Assembly (NCBI RefSeq): GCF_024213555.1
Contig: NZ_JANAVO010000012.1
Span: 62,001 to 126,000, forward strand
DNA length: 64,000 bases
DNA from: Allokutzneria sp. A3M-2-11 16
GTDB lineage: Bacteria; Actinomycetota; Actinomycetes; Mycobacteriales; Pseudonocardiaceae
Direction: 5' to 3'
Part shown: piece after piece, positions 21,405-29,469 of the stretch
Layout: each line of letters opens with the position of its first letter
How positions within the stretch are numbered: the first letter of the stretch is position 1
Notes under the pieces: generated by a model
Databases searched by the model: none
Told to the model about the DNA's origin: nothing
What the model saw: only the letters and a program-made list of their open reading frames with translations
Made by a program: the position numbers and the translations under genes

Positions 21405-21893
21405 ATGGTGCTCAACCTTCCCGGCCCGAGGACAGTGTTCGACTGGGCCGTGCAGACGACGACGACCGTCGTGTCGATCCCCGGTCGGCTGCTCACCCTG
21501 CTCACGGCCGCGGAAGAGGTGGTGCGGCGGGCCAACGAGCTCGTCGAGCGCACCGACGCCGTGATCACGTCGTCGGAGGAGGCGGTGGAGCACGCGCGCC
21601 GGGTGACGGCCGCCGTCGACGAGATCCTCGAAACCACCAAGCCGATGCTGCGCTTCGTCACCGAGCTGTCCGCGCACGAGATCGAGGCCGCGATCAAGCT
21701 GGTCGACGAGCTGCCGAAGCTGGCCGAGCACATGGTCAAGGACATCATGCCGATCCTGGGCACCCTGGACCGCGTCGGCCCGGACATACACGAGCTGCTC
21801 GACGTGACCAAGGACGTGCGCAAGGCGATCCTGGGCATCCCGGGCTTCGGGTACCTCCGCAAGCGCGGCAACGGCCGCGACCTGGAGGCTTAG
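21405..21893 (+). CDS. Conserved helical/coiled-coil protein of unknown function
   Basis: 162 residues from ATG 21405 (MVLNLPGPRTVFDWAVQ). Upstream in-frame codons fall inside the divergent phosphatase and are less likely. The sequence is almost entirely helical with long heptad-like stretches (LTAAEEVVRRANELVERTD; VTAAVDEILETTK; LDRVGPDIHELLDVTK), no signal peptide and a basic tail. Proteins of this shape are common next to regulatory genes in actinomycetes, but I cannot assign a role. Its TAG stop is the first three bases of the MITE at 21891, so the insertion fixed the present end of the protein and may have trimmed or altered the original C terminus. Confidence 0.7.
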   Translation: MVLNLPGPRTVFDWAVQTTTTVVSIPGRLLTLLTAAEEVVRRANELVERTDAVITSSEEAVEHARRVTAAVDEILETTKPMLRFVTELSAHEIEAAIKLVDELPKLAEHMVKDIMPILGTLDRVGPDIHELLDVTKDVRKAILGIPGFGYLRKRGNGRDLEA

Positions 21894-22057
21894 GGCGTGT
21901 TTCATAGGTCTCGTTCGATGAGAGTCGGGATCGAGGTCGTTCCTGGCAAGACGGCGGGAAGACCGCGTACCGGTGTTGTACGTGGGCTTTCCGACGACGC
22001 CGCCAGGGGCGGGCTCGGCCCGGCTATCGCGAACACGGACCTGTGAAACACGCCCTA
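21891..22057. mobile_element. 167-bp MITE-like element with 18-bp terminal inverted repeats
   Basis: The left end TAGGGCGTGTTTCATAGG and the right end CCTGTGAAACACGCCCTA are inverted repeats with one mismatch. The ends lie in a TTAG/CTAG context, consistent with YTAR-type target sites of the IS427 group of IS5-family transposons; that group assignment is inference. There is no internal ORF of transposase size, so it would be non-autonomous. The outermost TAG at each end is the stop codon of the flanking gene: the coiled-coil gene from the left and the FGGY kinase from the right. Confidence 0.8.
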
Positions 22058-23476
22058 GGTCCAGAGCGGGCGCGCCGCGTCCAGGTGTGCCAGGTACCGC
22101 TGGTAGCCCTCGCGGTAGTGCTCGACATCGTGGCCCGGCTCGATGATCTGCTCGGAGCCGGTCCACGATGCCGCGTCGTGTTCCCGCCCCAACGCGCCGA
22201 AAGCGTTCACGACCACGCCGCGCGCGCCGACCTCGGAGCAGCGGGGCAGCCGCAGCGGCCGGTCCAGGACGTCGGCGAAGATCTGCAACCACTCCGGGCT
22301 CCGCGCGCCACCACCGGCGACGGCGAGCGTTCCGGTCAGCCCGGCCGCGTCGAGGCAGTGCCGCGCCGCGTAGGCGATGCCCTCGCACACCGCACGCACC
22401 AGGTCCGCCCGCGAGTTCCGCAGCGTCAGCCCGGTGATCTGTCCGCGCGCGGACGGATCGACGAACGGGGCGCGCTCGCCGGAGGGGGAGAAGTACGGCA
22501 GCACCGCGACACCGTTGGCGCCGGCCCGGCATTCCGCGAGCAGGCCGGGCACATCGCTCGTAGTCGCGCCGATCGTGCGCAGGACCCAGTCAAGCGACGC
22601 CGTGCCCACCATGGCGGGCATGGCGCGCAACCACTTCCCCAGGACGCCGGTGGCCAGGGTGAGCCCGGCGGGGCGGCCGGAGGTGTCCGGCGCGTCGGTG
22701 ATCACCTGACAGGCCAACGTGGTTCCGATGATCACCATGCCGTCACCGGGTTCCATGACACCGGCGCCGTGCGCGCACGCGGGCAGGTCGTATGGGCCGG
22801 AGACGATCGGGGTTCCTTGTGCGAGGCCGATGTCCGGCAGGCGCAGCTCGCCGACCGGCTGCCCGGGGTGGATCGGGGCCAGCAGGTCCGCGCGGTGGCT
22901 CAGCCCGGTCAGCTCGAGGGCTTCGGCGCTGTAGCCGCCGCGGAGGTCCCCGAACGGCATGGTCGTGTCGGAGGCGTCCGTGCCGCGCACCCCGGTGAGG
23001 TGCTGCAACACGACGTCCTTGCAGTAGCCCGCCGTCGCGGACCGGTCGAGCGCCTCCGGCTCATGTCTGTCCAAATAGGACATGATCGCGGCGGGGCTGC
23101 CGGGGAACTGGATGTTGCCGTTGATCCGGAACAGCGCCTCCTCGACGCCTCCGGAAGTCCACGCCCGCACGGTCTCCGCGGCCCGGCCGTCCATCCAGGA
23201 CACCGCGGCGCGCGACGGCCGACCCTCGGAGTCGGTCAGCCAGAGGCCGTCGCCCTGGCCGGTGACCGCGGCGAACTCCGGCTGCCCGACGCGGGAGACC
23301 AGCGCGCCCAACACCGTGGTGACCGAGTGCAGCACCTCGTCGACGTCCTGCTCGGTCTGGCCGGGCGCCGGGTGGATCAGCTGCGTCTGGACGGACTCGC
23401 TGTCCAACTGCGCGCCGTATCGGTCGAACGCGACAGCCTTGGTGATGGACGTGCCGACATCAACTCCGATGTACAC
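22055..23476 (-). CDS. FGGY-family carbohydrate kinase (last gene of sugar operon)
   Basis: 473 residues from GTG 23476 (MYIGVDVGTSITKAVAFDRYG). Phosphate-1 motif GVDVGTSITKA is at the N terminus; the second ATPase lobe has VIIGTTLACQV and the adenosine motif LAVAGGGARSPEWLQIFADV. The family phosphorylates sugars, polyols or AI-2-like molecules; the substrate is not readable. It overlaps the end of the upstream dehydrogenase gene by 17 nt and is the sixth member of the minus-strand operon that starts at 27960. The last codon before the stop abuts the MITE, whose TAG ends the protein. Confidence 0.92.
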   Translation of the reverse strand: MYIGVDVGTSITKAVAFDRYGAQLDSESVQTQLIHPAPGQTEQDVDEVLHSVTTVLGALVSRVGQPEFAAVTGQGDGLWLTDSEGRPSRAAVSWMDGRAAETVRAWTSGGVEEALFRINGNIQFPGSPAAIMSYLDRHEPEALDRSATAGYCKDVVLQHLTGVRGTDASDTTMPFGDLRGGYSAEALELTGLSHRADLLAPIHPGQPVGELRLPDIGLAQGTPIVSGPYDLPACAHGAGVMEPGDGMVIIGTTLACQVITDAPDTSGRPAGLTLATGVLGKWLRAMPAMVGTASLDWVLRTIGATTSDVPGLLAECRAGANGVAVLPYFSPSGERAPFVDPSARGQITGLTLRNSRADLVRAVCEGIAYAARHCLDAAGLTGTLAVAGGGARSPEWLQIFADVLDRPLRLPRCSEVGARGVVVNAFGALGREHDAASWTGSEQIIEPGHDVEHYREGYQRYLAHLDAARPLWT

Positions 23477-24494
23477 CGCGCGCCTCCGGGTTGGAACAGT
23501 TGGCCAGCTCTTCGCCGCGCGCGAACCGGCCGACCTCGGCGGCCACGATGCGCGCGGCCTTCTCCGCAACCGCCTTGGAAGCACCGGCGATGTGCGGCGT
23601 CATCACCACGTTCGGCGCGCTGAGCAACGCGTCGCCGGACGGGATCGGTTCCACCGCGTACGTGTCGAACGCGGCCCCGGCGAGGTGCCCGTCCCGCAAC
23701 GCCTCCACGACCGCTTCGTAGTCCAGCAGCGCGCCGCGCGCCGCATTGACCACATAGGACCCCCGCGGGAGCAATGACAGCTCTCGCATGCCGATCAGAC
23801 CCTCGGTCTCCTCGGTAACCCTCGCGTGCAGTGTGAGAACTCGGCTGCGCGTCAACAGGTCGTCGAGATCGTGCACGAGGCCCGGCAATCCGGGGTCGGC
23901 GTACGGGTCGTAGATCATGACCTCGGCGCCGAACGCGCTGAGCACCTTGGCCACCCTGCTGCCGATCGCGCCGTAGCCGACCAGGCCGACCGGAGTGCCT
24001 TCGAGTTCGAGGCCGCAGCGCTCGTAGCGGTAGTAGTCGCCGCGCCACTCGCCGTTCGCGGTGTGCGCGTGCGTCTCCGGGACGCGCCGCAACACCGCCA
24101 GCATCAACGCGATCGTCATCTCCGCGGTCGCCGTCGCGTTGCGGCCCGGCGCGTAGCAGACCGCGACACCGGCCTCGGTGGCCGCCGGGACGTTCACGTT
24201 GATCGGGCCACCGCGGCTGACCGCGACCAGCTTGAGGTCAGGGCATTCGCGCAGCACCCGCTCGGTCACCGCGCCCATCTGCGTCACCAGCACGTCGTGC
24301 CCGCGCAGCGCGGAGATCATCTCGTCCTCGGAGCCGGTGGCCTCGTCGACCTCGGCCACCTTCCCGAAGGGCACGTCCGGCCACGGGAAGTCCACTGTGG
24401 ACACCTGGGCGTCCGGGACCTCGCCGAGCACGGCGCTCTTGAGCAGCGAGCTGAGCACGAAGTTGTCGCCCGCCGCCAGGACACGAAGGATCAT
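23460..24494 (-). CDS. D-isomer 2-hydroxyacid dehydrogenase (SerA/GyaR-like)
   Basis: 344 residues. The NAD-binding Rossmann motif is GLVGYGAIGSRVAKVLSAFG, followed by the Asp of YDPYAD expected for NAD preference. The catalytic Arg is in NAARGALLDYEAV and the catalytic His in PHIAGAS. It oxidises or reduces a 2-hydroxy/2-keto acid. The operon carries two sugar kinases, a HAD phosphatase and a phosphoglycerate-mutase-type phosphatase, so the substrate is probably a phosphorylated sugar acid rather than 3-phosphoglycerate of serine synthesis; that is inference. It overlaps the HAD gene by 4 nt. Confidence 0.93.
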   Translation of the reverse strand: MILRVLAAGDNFVLSSLLKSAVLGEVPDAQVSTVDFPWPDVPFGKVAEVDEATGSEDEMISALRGHDVLVTQMGAVTERVLRECPDLKLVAVSRGGPINVNVPAATEAGVAVCYAPGRNATATAEMTIALMLAVLRRVPETHAHTANGEWRGDYYRYERCGLELEGTPVGLVGYGAIGSRVAKVLSAFGAEVMIYDPYADPGLPGLVHDLDDLLTRSRVLTLHARVTEETEGLIGMRELSLLPRGSYVVNAARGALLDYEAVVEALRDGHLAGAAFDTYAVEPIPSGDALLSAPNVVMTPHIAGASKAVAEKAARIVAAEVGRFARGEELANCSNPEARGVHRS

Positions 24495-25156
24495 GAGGTC
24501 AGCCTCCCGGTGATGTACTCGCGTGCGTCGTCGTGGGTGGCCGCGACGTGCTCGGCCAGCGCGAGCGCGTCCGGCTTCGGGGGATAGGCCGCGTTGGGCA
24601 GTGCCACCAGCGTCAGCCCGGCGGCGCGGGCCGAGCGCATGCCGTTGCTGGAGTCCTCGATTCCCATGCAGCGCAAGGGGTTCACGCCCAGCCGCCGCGC
24701 CGCCTCCAGGTAGACGTCGGGCGCGGGCTTGCCGTACGGGACCTCCTCGCTGGAGCAGACCGCGCCGAACCGGTCGGCCAGCCCGTGCTCGGCGAGCACC
24801 GCCTCGATCACCATGCGCGCGGCGGAGGAGGCGACCGCGACCGGGACCAGCCCGGCGACCGCGCGCACCAGCTCCGCGGCGCCAGGCATCAGCGGCGCCT
24901 CACCACCGATCACCTTGTCCACCATGAACTTCACGCACTCGGCGCGAACGGTCTCGGCCTCCTCCGGCATCCCGGCCCGCGCCGCGACGTAGGCCGACCA
25001 CTCCGGCGCGCTCATGCCCTGCACCGTCGAGGTGTCCTCCGGCATCCAGGTGTAGCCGCGCGCGGCCGCGCTGACCGTCCAGCTCTCCTCCCACAGGTGC
25101 TCCGACTCGACGATCACGCCGTCCATGTCGAAGATCACTCCGTCGAAGCGCGGCAC
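24491..25156 (-). CDS. HAD-family phosphatase/phosphomutase
   Basis: 221 residues. Motif I is FDMDGVIVESEHLWEESW (nucleophile Asp, acid/base Asp), motif II is VAVASSAARM, and the acidic motif is IEDSSNGMRSARAAG. A cap domain lies between motif I and motif II, as in beta-phosphoglucomutase and small sugar-phosphate phosphatases. It probably acts on a phosphorylated intermediate of the sugar operon, or as a metabolite-repair phosphatase. The start overlaps the end of the DeoR gene by 22 nt; the stop overlaps the dehydrogenase start. Confidence 0.92.
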   Translation of the reverse strand: MPRFDGVIFDMDGVIVESEHLWEESWTVSAAARGYTWMPEDTSTVQGMSAPEWSAYVAARAGMPEEAETVRAECVKFMVDKVIGGEAPLMPGAAELVRAVAGLVPVAVASSAARMVIEAVLAEHGLADRFGAVCSSEEVPYGKPAPDVYLEAARRLGVNPLRCMGIEDSSNGMRSARAAGLTLVALPNAAYPPKPDALALAEHVAATHDDAREYITGRLTS

Positions 25157-25935
25157 TGCGCCACCTCCACCATGATCCCGCGCTCGCGGAGATCCGCCAG
25201 TTGTTCTTCGGTGATCCCGTCGTCGACGACCACCGCGTCGAAGGTCTCCAGCGGCACCACCCGGTGCAGCGCCACCCGGCCGAACTTTCCGCTGTCCAGC
25301 AACAGGTAGCGGTGCGCGGCGGCGGCCAGCATCGCCCGCTTGACCGAGACGATGTGCTGTTCCTGGTGGTAGGCCAGCCCTTCGGCGGCGGCCGAGGTGG
25401 AGACGAACACCGCGTCCACCCGCAGCGCCTCGATCGCCTCGACGCAGCCGACCCCGAGGAAGGAGTCGTGGTTGGGGTCGTAGTCCCCGCCGAGCGCGGT
25501 CAGCGAGATCCCCGGAACGCCCGAGAGGACCTTCAGGCCCGCCAGGAAGTTCGTCACCACCCGCAACGGTGTGATGCCGTCGAGCAGCTTCGCCAGCTCC
25601 AACACCGAAGTGGAGTCGTCGAGCATCATCGACATGCCCGGTTCCACCAGCCGCCGCGCGGCCCGCGCGATGAGCTGCTTCTGCGTGATCATGGCTTGCT
25701 GGCGGAAAAGCACGTTGCTCTCGAACACCCCGGACGGCTGCGTGGTGACACCGCCGCGGAACTTGCGCACCAGACTGCGCCGCTCCAGCTCGTCGAGATC
25801 GCGGTGCATCGTCATCAGGCTCACGTCGAAGCGCTCGGCGAGGTCCTGCGCGGTGGCGGTGCCCTCGGCGAGCAACAGCGCGGTCAGCTCGTCCAAGCGG
25901 CCTTCGCGGCGGCGCGACAGGTTCTGCTCGCTCAT
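25135..25935 (-). CDS. DeoR-family sugar-responsive transcription regulator
   Basis: 266 residues from ATG 25935 (MSEQNLSRRREGRLDEL), which overlaps the phosphatase stop by 4 nt. N-terminal winged helix is RLDELTALLLAEGTATAQDLAERFDVSLMTMHRDLDELERR; the C-terminal sensor domain is of the DeoR/GlpR type (EPGMSMMLDDSTSVLELAK, VDAVFVSTSAAAEGL). Such regulators are usually repressors released by a phosphorylated sugar. Being inside the operon suggests autoregulation; the target would be the region upstream of 27960. Confidence 0.92.
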   Translation of the reverse strand: MSEQNLSRRREGRLDELTALLLAEGTATAQDLAERFDVSLMTMHRDLDELERRSLVRKFRGGVTTQPSGVFESNVLFRQQAMITQKQLIARAARRLVEPGMSMMLDDSTSVLELAKLLDGITPLRVVTNFLAGLKVLSGVPGISLTALGGDYDPNHDSFLGVGCVEAIEALRVDAVFVSTSAAAEGLAYHQEQHIVSVKRAMLAAAAHRYLLLDSGKFGRVALHRVVPLETFDAVVVDDGITEEQLADLRERGIMVEVAQCRASTE

Positions 25936-26540
25936 CCGGCGGCCCCGACGAGCGGTTCGTTCAGCGAGAGCAACGAGAACTGTCCTTTGTGGACGCGCAG
26001 GCGCGCGCCGCGGCAGTTCGCGATCGCCGGGAACACCGTGCGGTACCGCGAAAGCGCGATGCCCAGCATCTCGCACAACGCCAGCCGCAGCGCGGTGCTG
26101 TGCGCGACCACCAGGACGCGTCCGCCGGGGTGCGCGGCGACGGCATCGGCCAGGCCGTCCAGGAACCGCTTCGCCGCGTCCGCCGGGTGTTCACCGCCGG
26201 GCAGGTGGTTGGCGACCGGGTCGGCCTCGAACCGCTTGCGCACGTCGGCGGGCATCTCCGCCGCGGTCAGCCCGTCGCATTCGCCGAAGTCCAGCTCCAG
26301 CAACCGCGGATCGACGACCGGCGTCAGCCCGATCCTGGTCCCGACCGCCGTCGCTGTGATCACGGCGCGGCTCAGCGTCGAGCAGTGCACCGCGTCCAGC
26401 CCCGCGCGCTCGGCCCAGTCCGCCAGCGCCGCCGCCTGTCGCTCGCCGCGTTCGGTCAGCGCGACGTCGGAGCGGCCCGCGTAGCGGTTTTCCTTGTGCC
26501 ACACGGTTTCCCCGTGCCGCACGACGGTGAGCTCAGTCAT
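25932..26540 (-). CDS. Histidine phosphatase (phosphoglycerate-mutase superfamily)
   Basis: 202 residues. The catalytic motif VVRHGETVWHKENRYAG is at the N terminus and the second His lies in VLVVAHSTALRLALCE. The sequence matches small-molecule phosphatases of the broad-specificity type rather than glycolytic mutases, which are longer. In this operon it may dephosphorylate a sugar or sugar-acid phosphate. It overlaps the upstream FGGY kinase by 8 nt and the downstream DeoR gene by 4 nt. Confidence 0.9.
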   Translation of the reverse strand: MTELTVVRHGETVWHKENRYAGRSDVALTERGERQAAALADWAERAGLDAVHCSTLSRAVITATAVGTRIGLTPVVDPRLLELDFGECDGLTAAEMPADVRKRFEADPVANHLPGGEHPADAAKRFLDGLADAVAAHPGGRVLVVAHSTALRLALCEMLGIALSRYRTVFPAIANCRGARLRVHKGQFSLLSLNEPLVGAAG

Positions 26541-27960
26541 CGAGCAGGCTCCTCCTCAACCGCTGATAACCCTGTTCGAGGGCTTCGCCGACCCGCGCGT
26601 CCGGCTCGAACACGCGCGCCACCCGCACCATGTCCCGCGCCGCGTCGGCCGTGCTCGTGCCCGATGTGGCCGATGTGCCCGATGTTGCGGCGGCGGCCAG
26701 CACCGCCATGCCGAACGCGGGCTGAGCGACCTCCGGCAGCTCAAGGGCCCGGCCGAGCACGTCCGCGCGCAGCTGCGTCCACGCGGCGCTGCGCACGGCC
26801 CCGCCGGTGACCCGGATCGTGTCGCCGACCGGCGCGCCGAGGCCCGCGACGTGCTCGAAGCACAGCCGCTCCACGAACGCCACGCCCTGGAGGGTCGCCG
26901 CGTAGCGCTCCAGCTCGTCGCGCGGTTCGCCCAGCGTGAAACCCACCGCGTCCGGCCGGACGAACGGGAACCGCTCGCCGCGCCCGGCCAGCGGATAGCT
27001 CACGCAGCCCAGCGCCTCGCGCAGCGGAGCCGCCGCGTCCAGCTCGGCCAGGGCCCGCCCGGGGAACTCGCTGCCGAGCACGCCCGCGCCGATGCTCGAC
27101 GCGCCGCCCGGCCACCAGTGGCCATCGGGGGAGAGGTGGCTGTAGACGCTGCCGTCCGGATCGGTGATCCGCCGCTCGGTGACGCCCTTGACGACGAGGG
27201 TCGTGCCCAGCACGGAGTTCCAGCTGCCCACGTCCAGCGCGCCGGTGGCCAGTTGCGCCGCGCAGCCGTCGGTCATCCCGGCGATGATCGGCGTGCCGAC
27301 CGGCAGCCCGGTGTGCGCCGCCGCCTCCGCGCAGACCCCGCCGAGCACCGCGCCGGGCTTGGTCAGCTCCGGCAGCGGGCCCAGCTCCGCGAGGACCTCC
27401 TCCGGCCAGGACCGGGTGAGCGGATCGGCGCCGGATTTCAGCGCGTGGCTCGTATCGGCCGCGACCGGGTGCCCGGCCAGCCGCCCGGTGACGAAGTCCG
27501 CCTGGTGCAGCACGAGCCCGTCCGGATCGTGATCACGCAGTTCTTGGTTGCGCAGCCACGCGATCCGGCTCAGCGCCCACGACGGCTGCGGTCGCACTCC
27601 GAGCCGGTCCCACACCGCTGGGTCGATCTTGTCGAGGACGCGGTGGTTCCTCGCGCGGAGATCGTCGTACATCAACGCGGGCCGCTTCGGCCGGAGCGCA
27701 CGGTCGGTGAGCACCACGGTGCCCGACGTCGCGCACGTCGCGACGCCCAGCACCGGTCCGTCCGGCGCCGTGGCCAGCGCCGCGCGCACGGCCGTACCGA
27801 CCGCCTGCCACCACCGCTCGGCGTCCTGCTCGTGCCGATCGCCGTCGCGGTGGCTGGTCAGCGGCGCGTGACCCTGCCCGAGGACGCGGCCGCCCAGGTC
27901 GCTGACCACGGCGCGCACGCCCTGCGTGCCCAGGTCGATGCCGACCACCAGCTCACCCAC
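26533..27960 (-). CDS. FGGY-family carbohydrate kinase (first gene of sugar operon)
   Basis: 475 residues from GTG 27960 (MGELVVGIDLGTQGVRAVVSD), with GGGAGG about 7 nt upstream on the minus strand. Xylulokinase-like features are the N-terminal phosphate-1 motif GIDLGTQGVRA, LGTTLVVKGV in the second lobe, and RVTGGAVRSAAWTQLRADVL near the C terminus. It is clearly different from the second FGGY kinase of the same operon (22055-23476), so two different phosphorylations, or two related substrates, are expected. An unusual run rich in Ala-Thr-Ser-Gly (TSATSGTSTADAA) near the C terminus looks like a recently expanded repeat. No transporter gene accompanies the operon. Confidence 0.93.
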   Translation of the reverse strand: MGELVVGIDLGTQGVRAVVSDLGGRVLGQGHAPLTSHRDGDRHEQDAERWWQAVGTAVRAALATAPDGPVLGVATCATSGTVVLTDRALRPKRPALMYDDLRARNHRVLDKIDPAVWDRLGVRPQPSWALSRIAWLRNQELRDHDPDGLVLHQADFVTGRLAGHPVAADTSHALKSGADPLTRSWPEEVLAELGPLPELTKPGAVLGGVCAEAAAHTGLPVGTPIIAGMTDGCAAQLATGALDVGSWNSVLGTTLVVKGVTERRITDPDGSVYSHLSPDGHWWPGGASSIGAGVLGSEFPGRALAELDAAAPLREALGCVSYPLAGRGERFPFVRPDAVGFTLGEPRDELERYAATLQGVAFVERLCFEHVAGLGAPVGDTIRVTGGAVRSAAWTQLRADVLGRALELPEVAQPAFGMAVLAAAATSGTSATSGTSTADAARDMVRVARVFEPDARVGEALEQGYQRLRRSLLDD

Positions 27961-27989
27961 GGCCCGCCTCCCAGGTTGAGGTCCTGGGT

Positions 27990-28020
27990 GAGAACTTAAC
28001 ACCTCTTCATCTCAAGTTGG
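27990..28020 (-). promoter_or_regulatory. Candidate promoter/operator region of the sugar operon
   Basis: An AT-richer stretch just upstream of the operon's first gene. On the minus strand it reads TTGAGATGAAGAGGTGTTAA before a pyrimidine-rich leader. TTGAGA could be a -35 box, but the spacing to TTAAGT is short for a sigma-70-type promoter. Near-repeats of AACTT/AAGTT on both sides could be DeoR half-sites. Position and composition are the only support. Confidence 0.3.
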
Positions 28021-28282
28021 TCGGCCGCATCCGGCCACCGAGTGGTGATCAAGCCTTCGAACGCGCGCCGCGGAAGGTCCGCGAAGCCCGGCCGGGGCGA
28101 CTGCGTTGCCGGTGTTCAGCCGCCGCGCCCGTGCTTTCGTTTTCGCTGGTCGGCGGCACGCTGTGCCAGGAGCGAAAGGGGGCGCACTGGGTCGGCCACG
28201 CCTACGGCCCACCAGCACGTGACCCTCACGGTGCGGTGACGGCGGGGCCCGGTCCGGCCTGGGCCCGGCCGCCGCACCGCGC

Positions 28283-28688
28283 TCAGCCCTGGGGCTGGGA
28301 GATGTTGAACATCCACTGGATGCCGAAGCGGTCCTCGCAGGCGCCGTACTCGTCGCCCCACACCTGCTTCTCCAGCGGCGTCGCCACGGTGCCGCCCGCG
28401 ATCAGCTTGTCCCAGAAGCCGTGCAGCTCCTCGATGTCGTCACCGTTGACGCAGACGGTGACGGTGTTGCCCGGCCGGTAGTCCATCCCGGGCGGGGTGT
28501 CCGCGCCCATGATCCGGAAGCCGCTGTCCGTGACGAGCAGGCTGTGCATGATCAGGTCGGCCCCGTCGGTCATGCCGAACTCGCCGAAGGTGTTCACCTC
28601 CAGTGTGCCGCCGAAGACCTCCCGGTAGAACTCCATGGCCTGGCGCGTTGTCGGTGAAGCTGAGGTAGGGGTTGAGGTGAGAAGCCAC
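28283..28688 (-). pseudogene. VOC/PhnB-like glyoxalase-fold protein, frameshifted near its N terminus
   Basis: A GTG start at 28688 with AGGAGG upstream opens MASHLNPYLSFTDNA, the usual N terminus of PhnB-like VOC proteins. The rest of the family sequence (AMEFYREVFGGTLEVNTFGEFG to GIQWMFNISQPQG, ending at 28283) is in another frame. The junction is the run GGCGCG near 28,641-28,647, where two bases (one CG) appear to be missing. With those two bases the gene would encode 135 residues, the normal length. Either a real inactivating deletion or a sequencing error in a GC dinucleotide run; metal-ligand residues cannot be judged until this is settled. Confidence 0.8.
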
Positions 28689-28860
28689 GTTGATCCTCCT
28701 GGTTTCGGTCGGAACCGCATCGTGGCACCACCCCCTGACAGTCGCGACAGGATCACCGCGCCCGCCCGTGACGCACTCCCCGGGACCGCCGGTATCGCCG
28801 GGCGCACTGTCCACTGTGGAGCATCAGCCCCGCTGATATCGACCGGTGCAATGGCTTCGC

Positions 28861-28887
28861 TTGAGATGAATGGCCATTTCTTATGAT
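28861..28887 (+). promoter_or_regulatory. Candidate promoter for the small secreted protein
   Basis: TTGAGA (28861) and TATGAT (28882) are close to -35 and -10 consensus, with a 15-bp spacer that is shorter than ideal. They lie about 70 bp upstream of ATG 28956 in a locally AT-rich stretch. Supported by resemblance only. Confidence 0.35.
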
Positions 28888-28955
28888 TCTTCACATTTGC
28901 GAAGTCGGTTGGCGCGAGACTTCCTCGTGAACCTCAGGCGGCCCAGAGGAGAAGG

Positions 28956-29249
28956 ATGAGCGGGAAAATTCCGGCGATCGTGATGATGGCCCTCGCCGGG
29001 TCATTCGGACTGGTGGGTGCGGGTTCGGCGACAGCGGAGGACGGTGGTTCTCCGCGAACGTGCGGATACTACGAGGACGCGATCAACGCGGTCTACAACC
29101 ATTGCGTCCCTCCGCACGGGAGCAACATCCAGATCGAGATCAACAAGACTTTCGAGGGCAACGAGTTCCAGTGTGTGCCTCCAGAGGTCAAGCTGATTGG
29201 CGGCGCACTGTTCACCCAGGACGCGTGGGCAACGGGACGGCGTTGCTGA
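28956..29249 (+). CDS. Small secreted Cys-containing protein (DUF6355-like)
   Basis: 97 residues after a good ribosome site (AGAGGAGAAGG). A signal peptide covers about residues 1-27 (IPAIVMMALAGSFGLVGAGS, then ATA before EDGG). The mature part is about 70 residues with four cysteines: TCGYYEDAINAVYNHCVPPH near the start, FQCVPPE, and the C-terminal GRRC; two disulfides are likely. The CGYYE...YNHC pattern resembles the short actinobacterial family DUF6355, which databases label as associated with natural products; that is from memory and the function is unknown. It sits between a broken VOC gene and a decayed lanthionine cyclase. Confidence 0.75.
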   Translation: MSGKIPAIVMMALAGSFGLVGAGSATAEDGGSPRTCGYYEDAINAVYNHCVPPHGSNIQIEINKTFEGNEFQCVPPEVKLIGGALFTQDAWATGRRC

Positions 29250-29469
29250 ACAGTCACCGTGCACGTCTCAAGAAATGGAAGAATATGTTCTAGCGGCCTC
29301 GGTCGGGCTGTCCCTTCCGGCGTCCCCCCTTCGCTGCGGCCTTAGCACGGCCCGCACTGTCGCCGAATCGGGTTATATGCACGGTCCCTACTAGAAGAAC
29401 TGTTCTTCCAGCCCCCAGTTCGTCAAAATGAGTCACGGTTCCACGGCCGCCACCGCGTGTATCAGGGCA

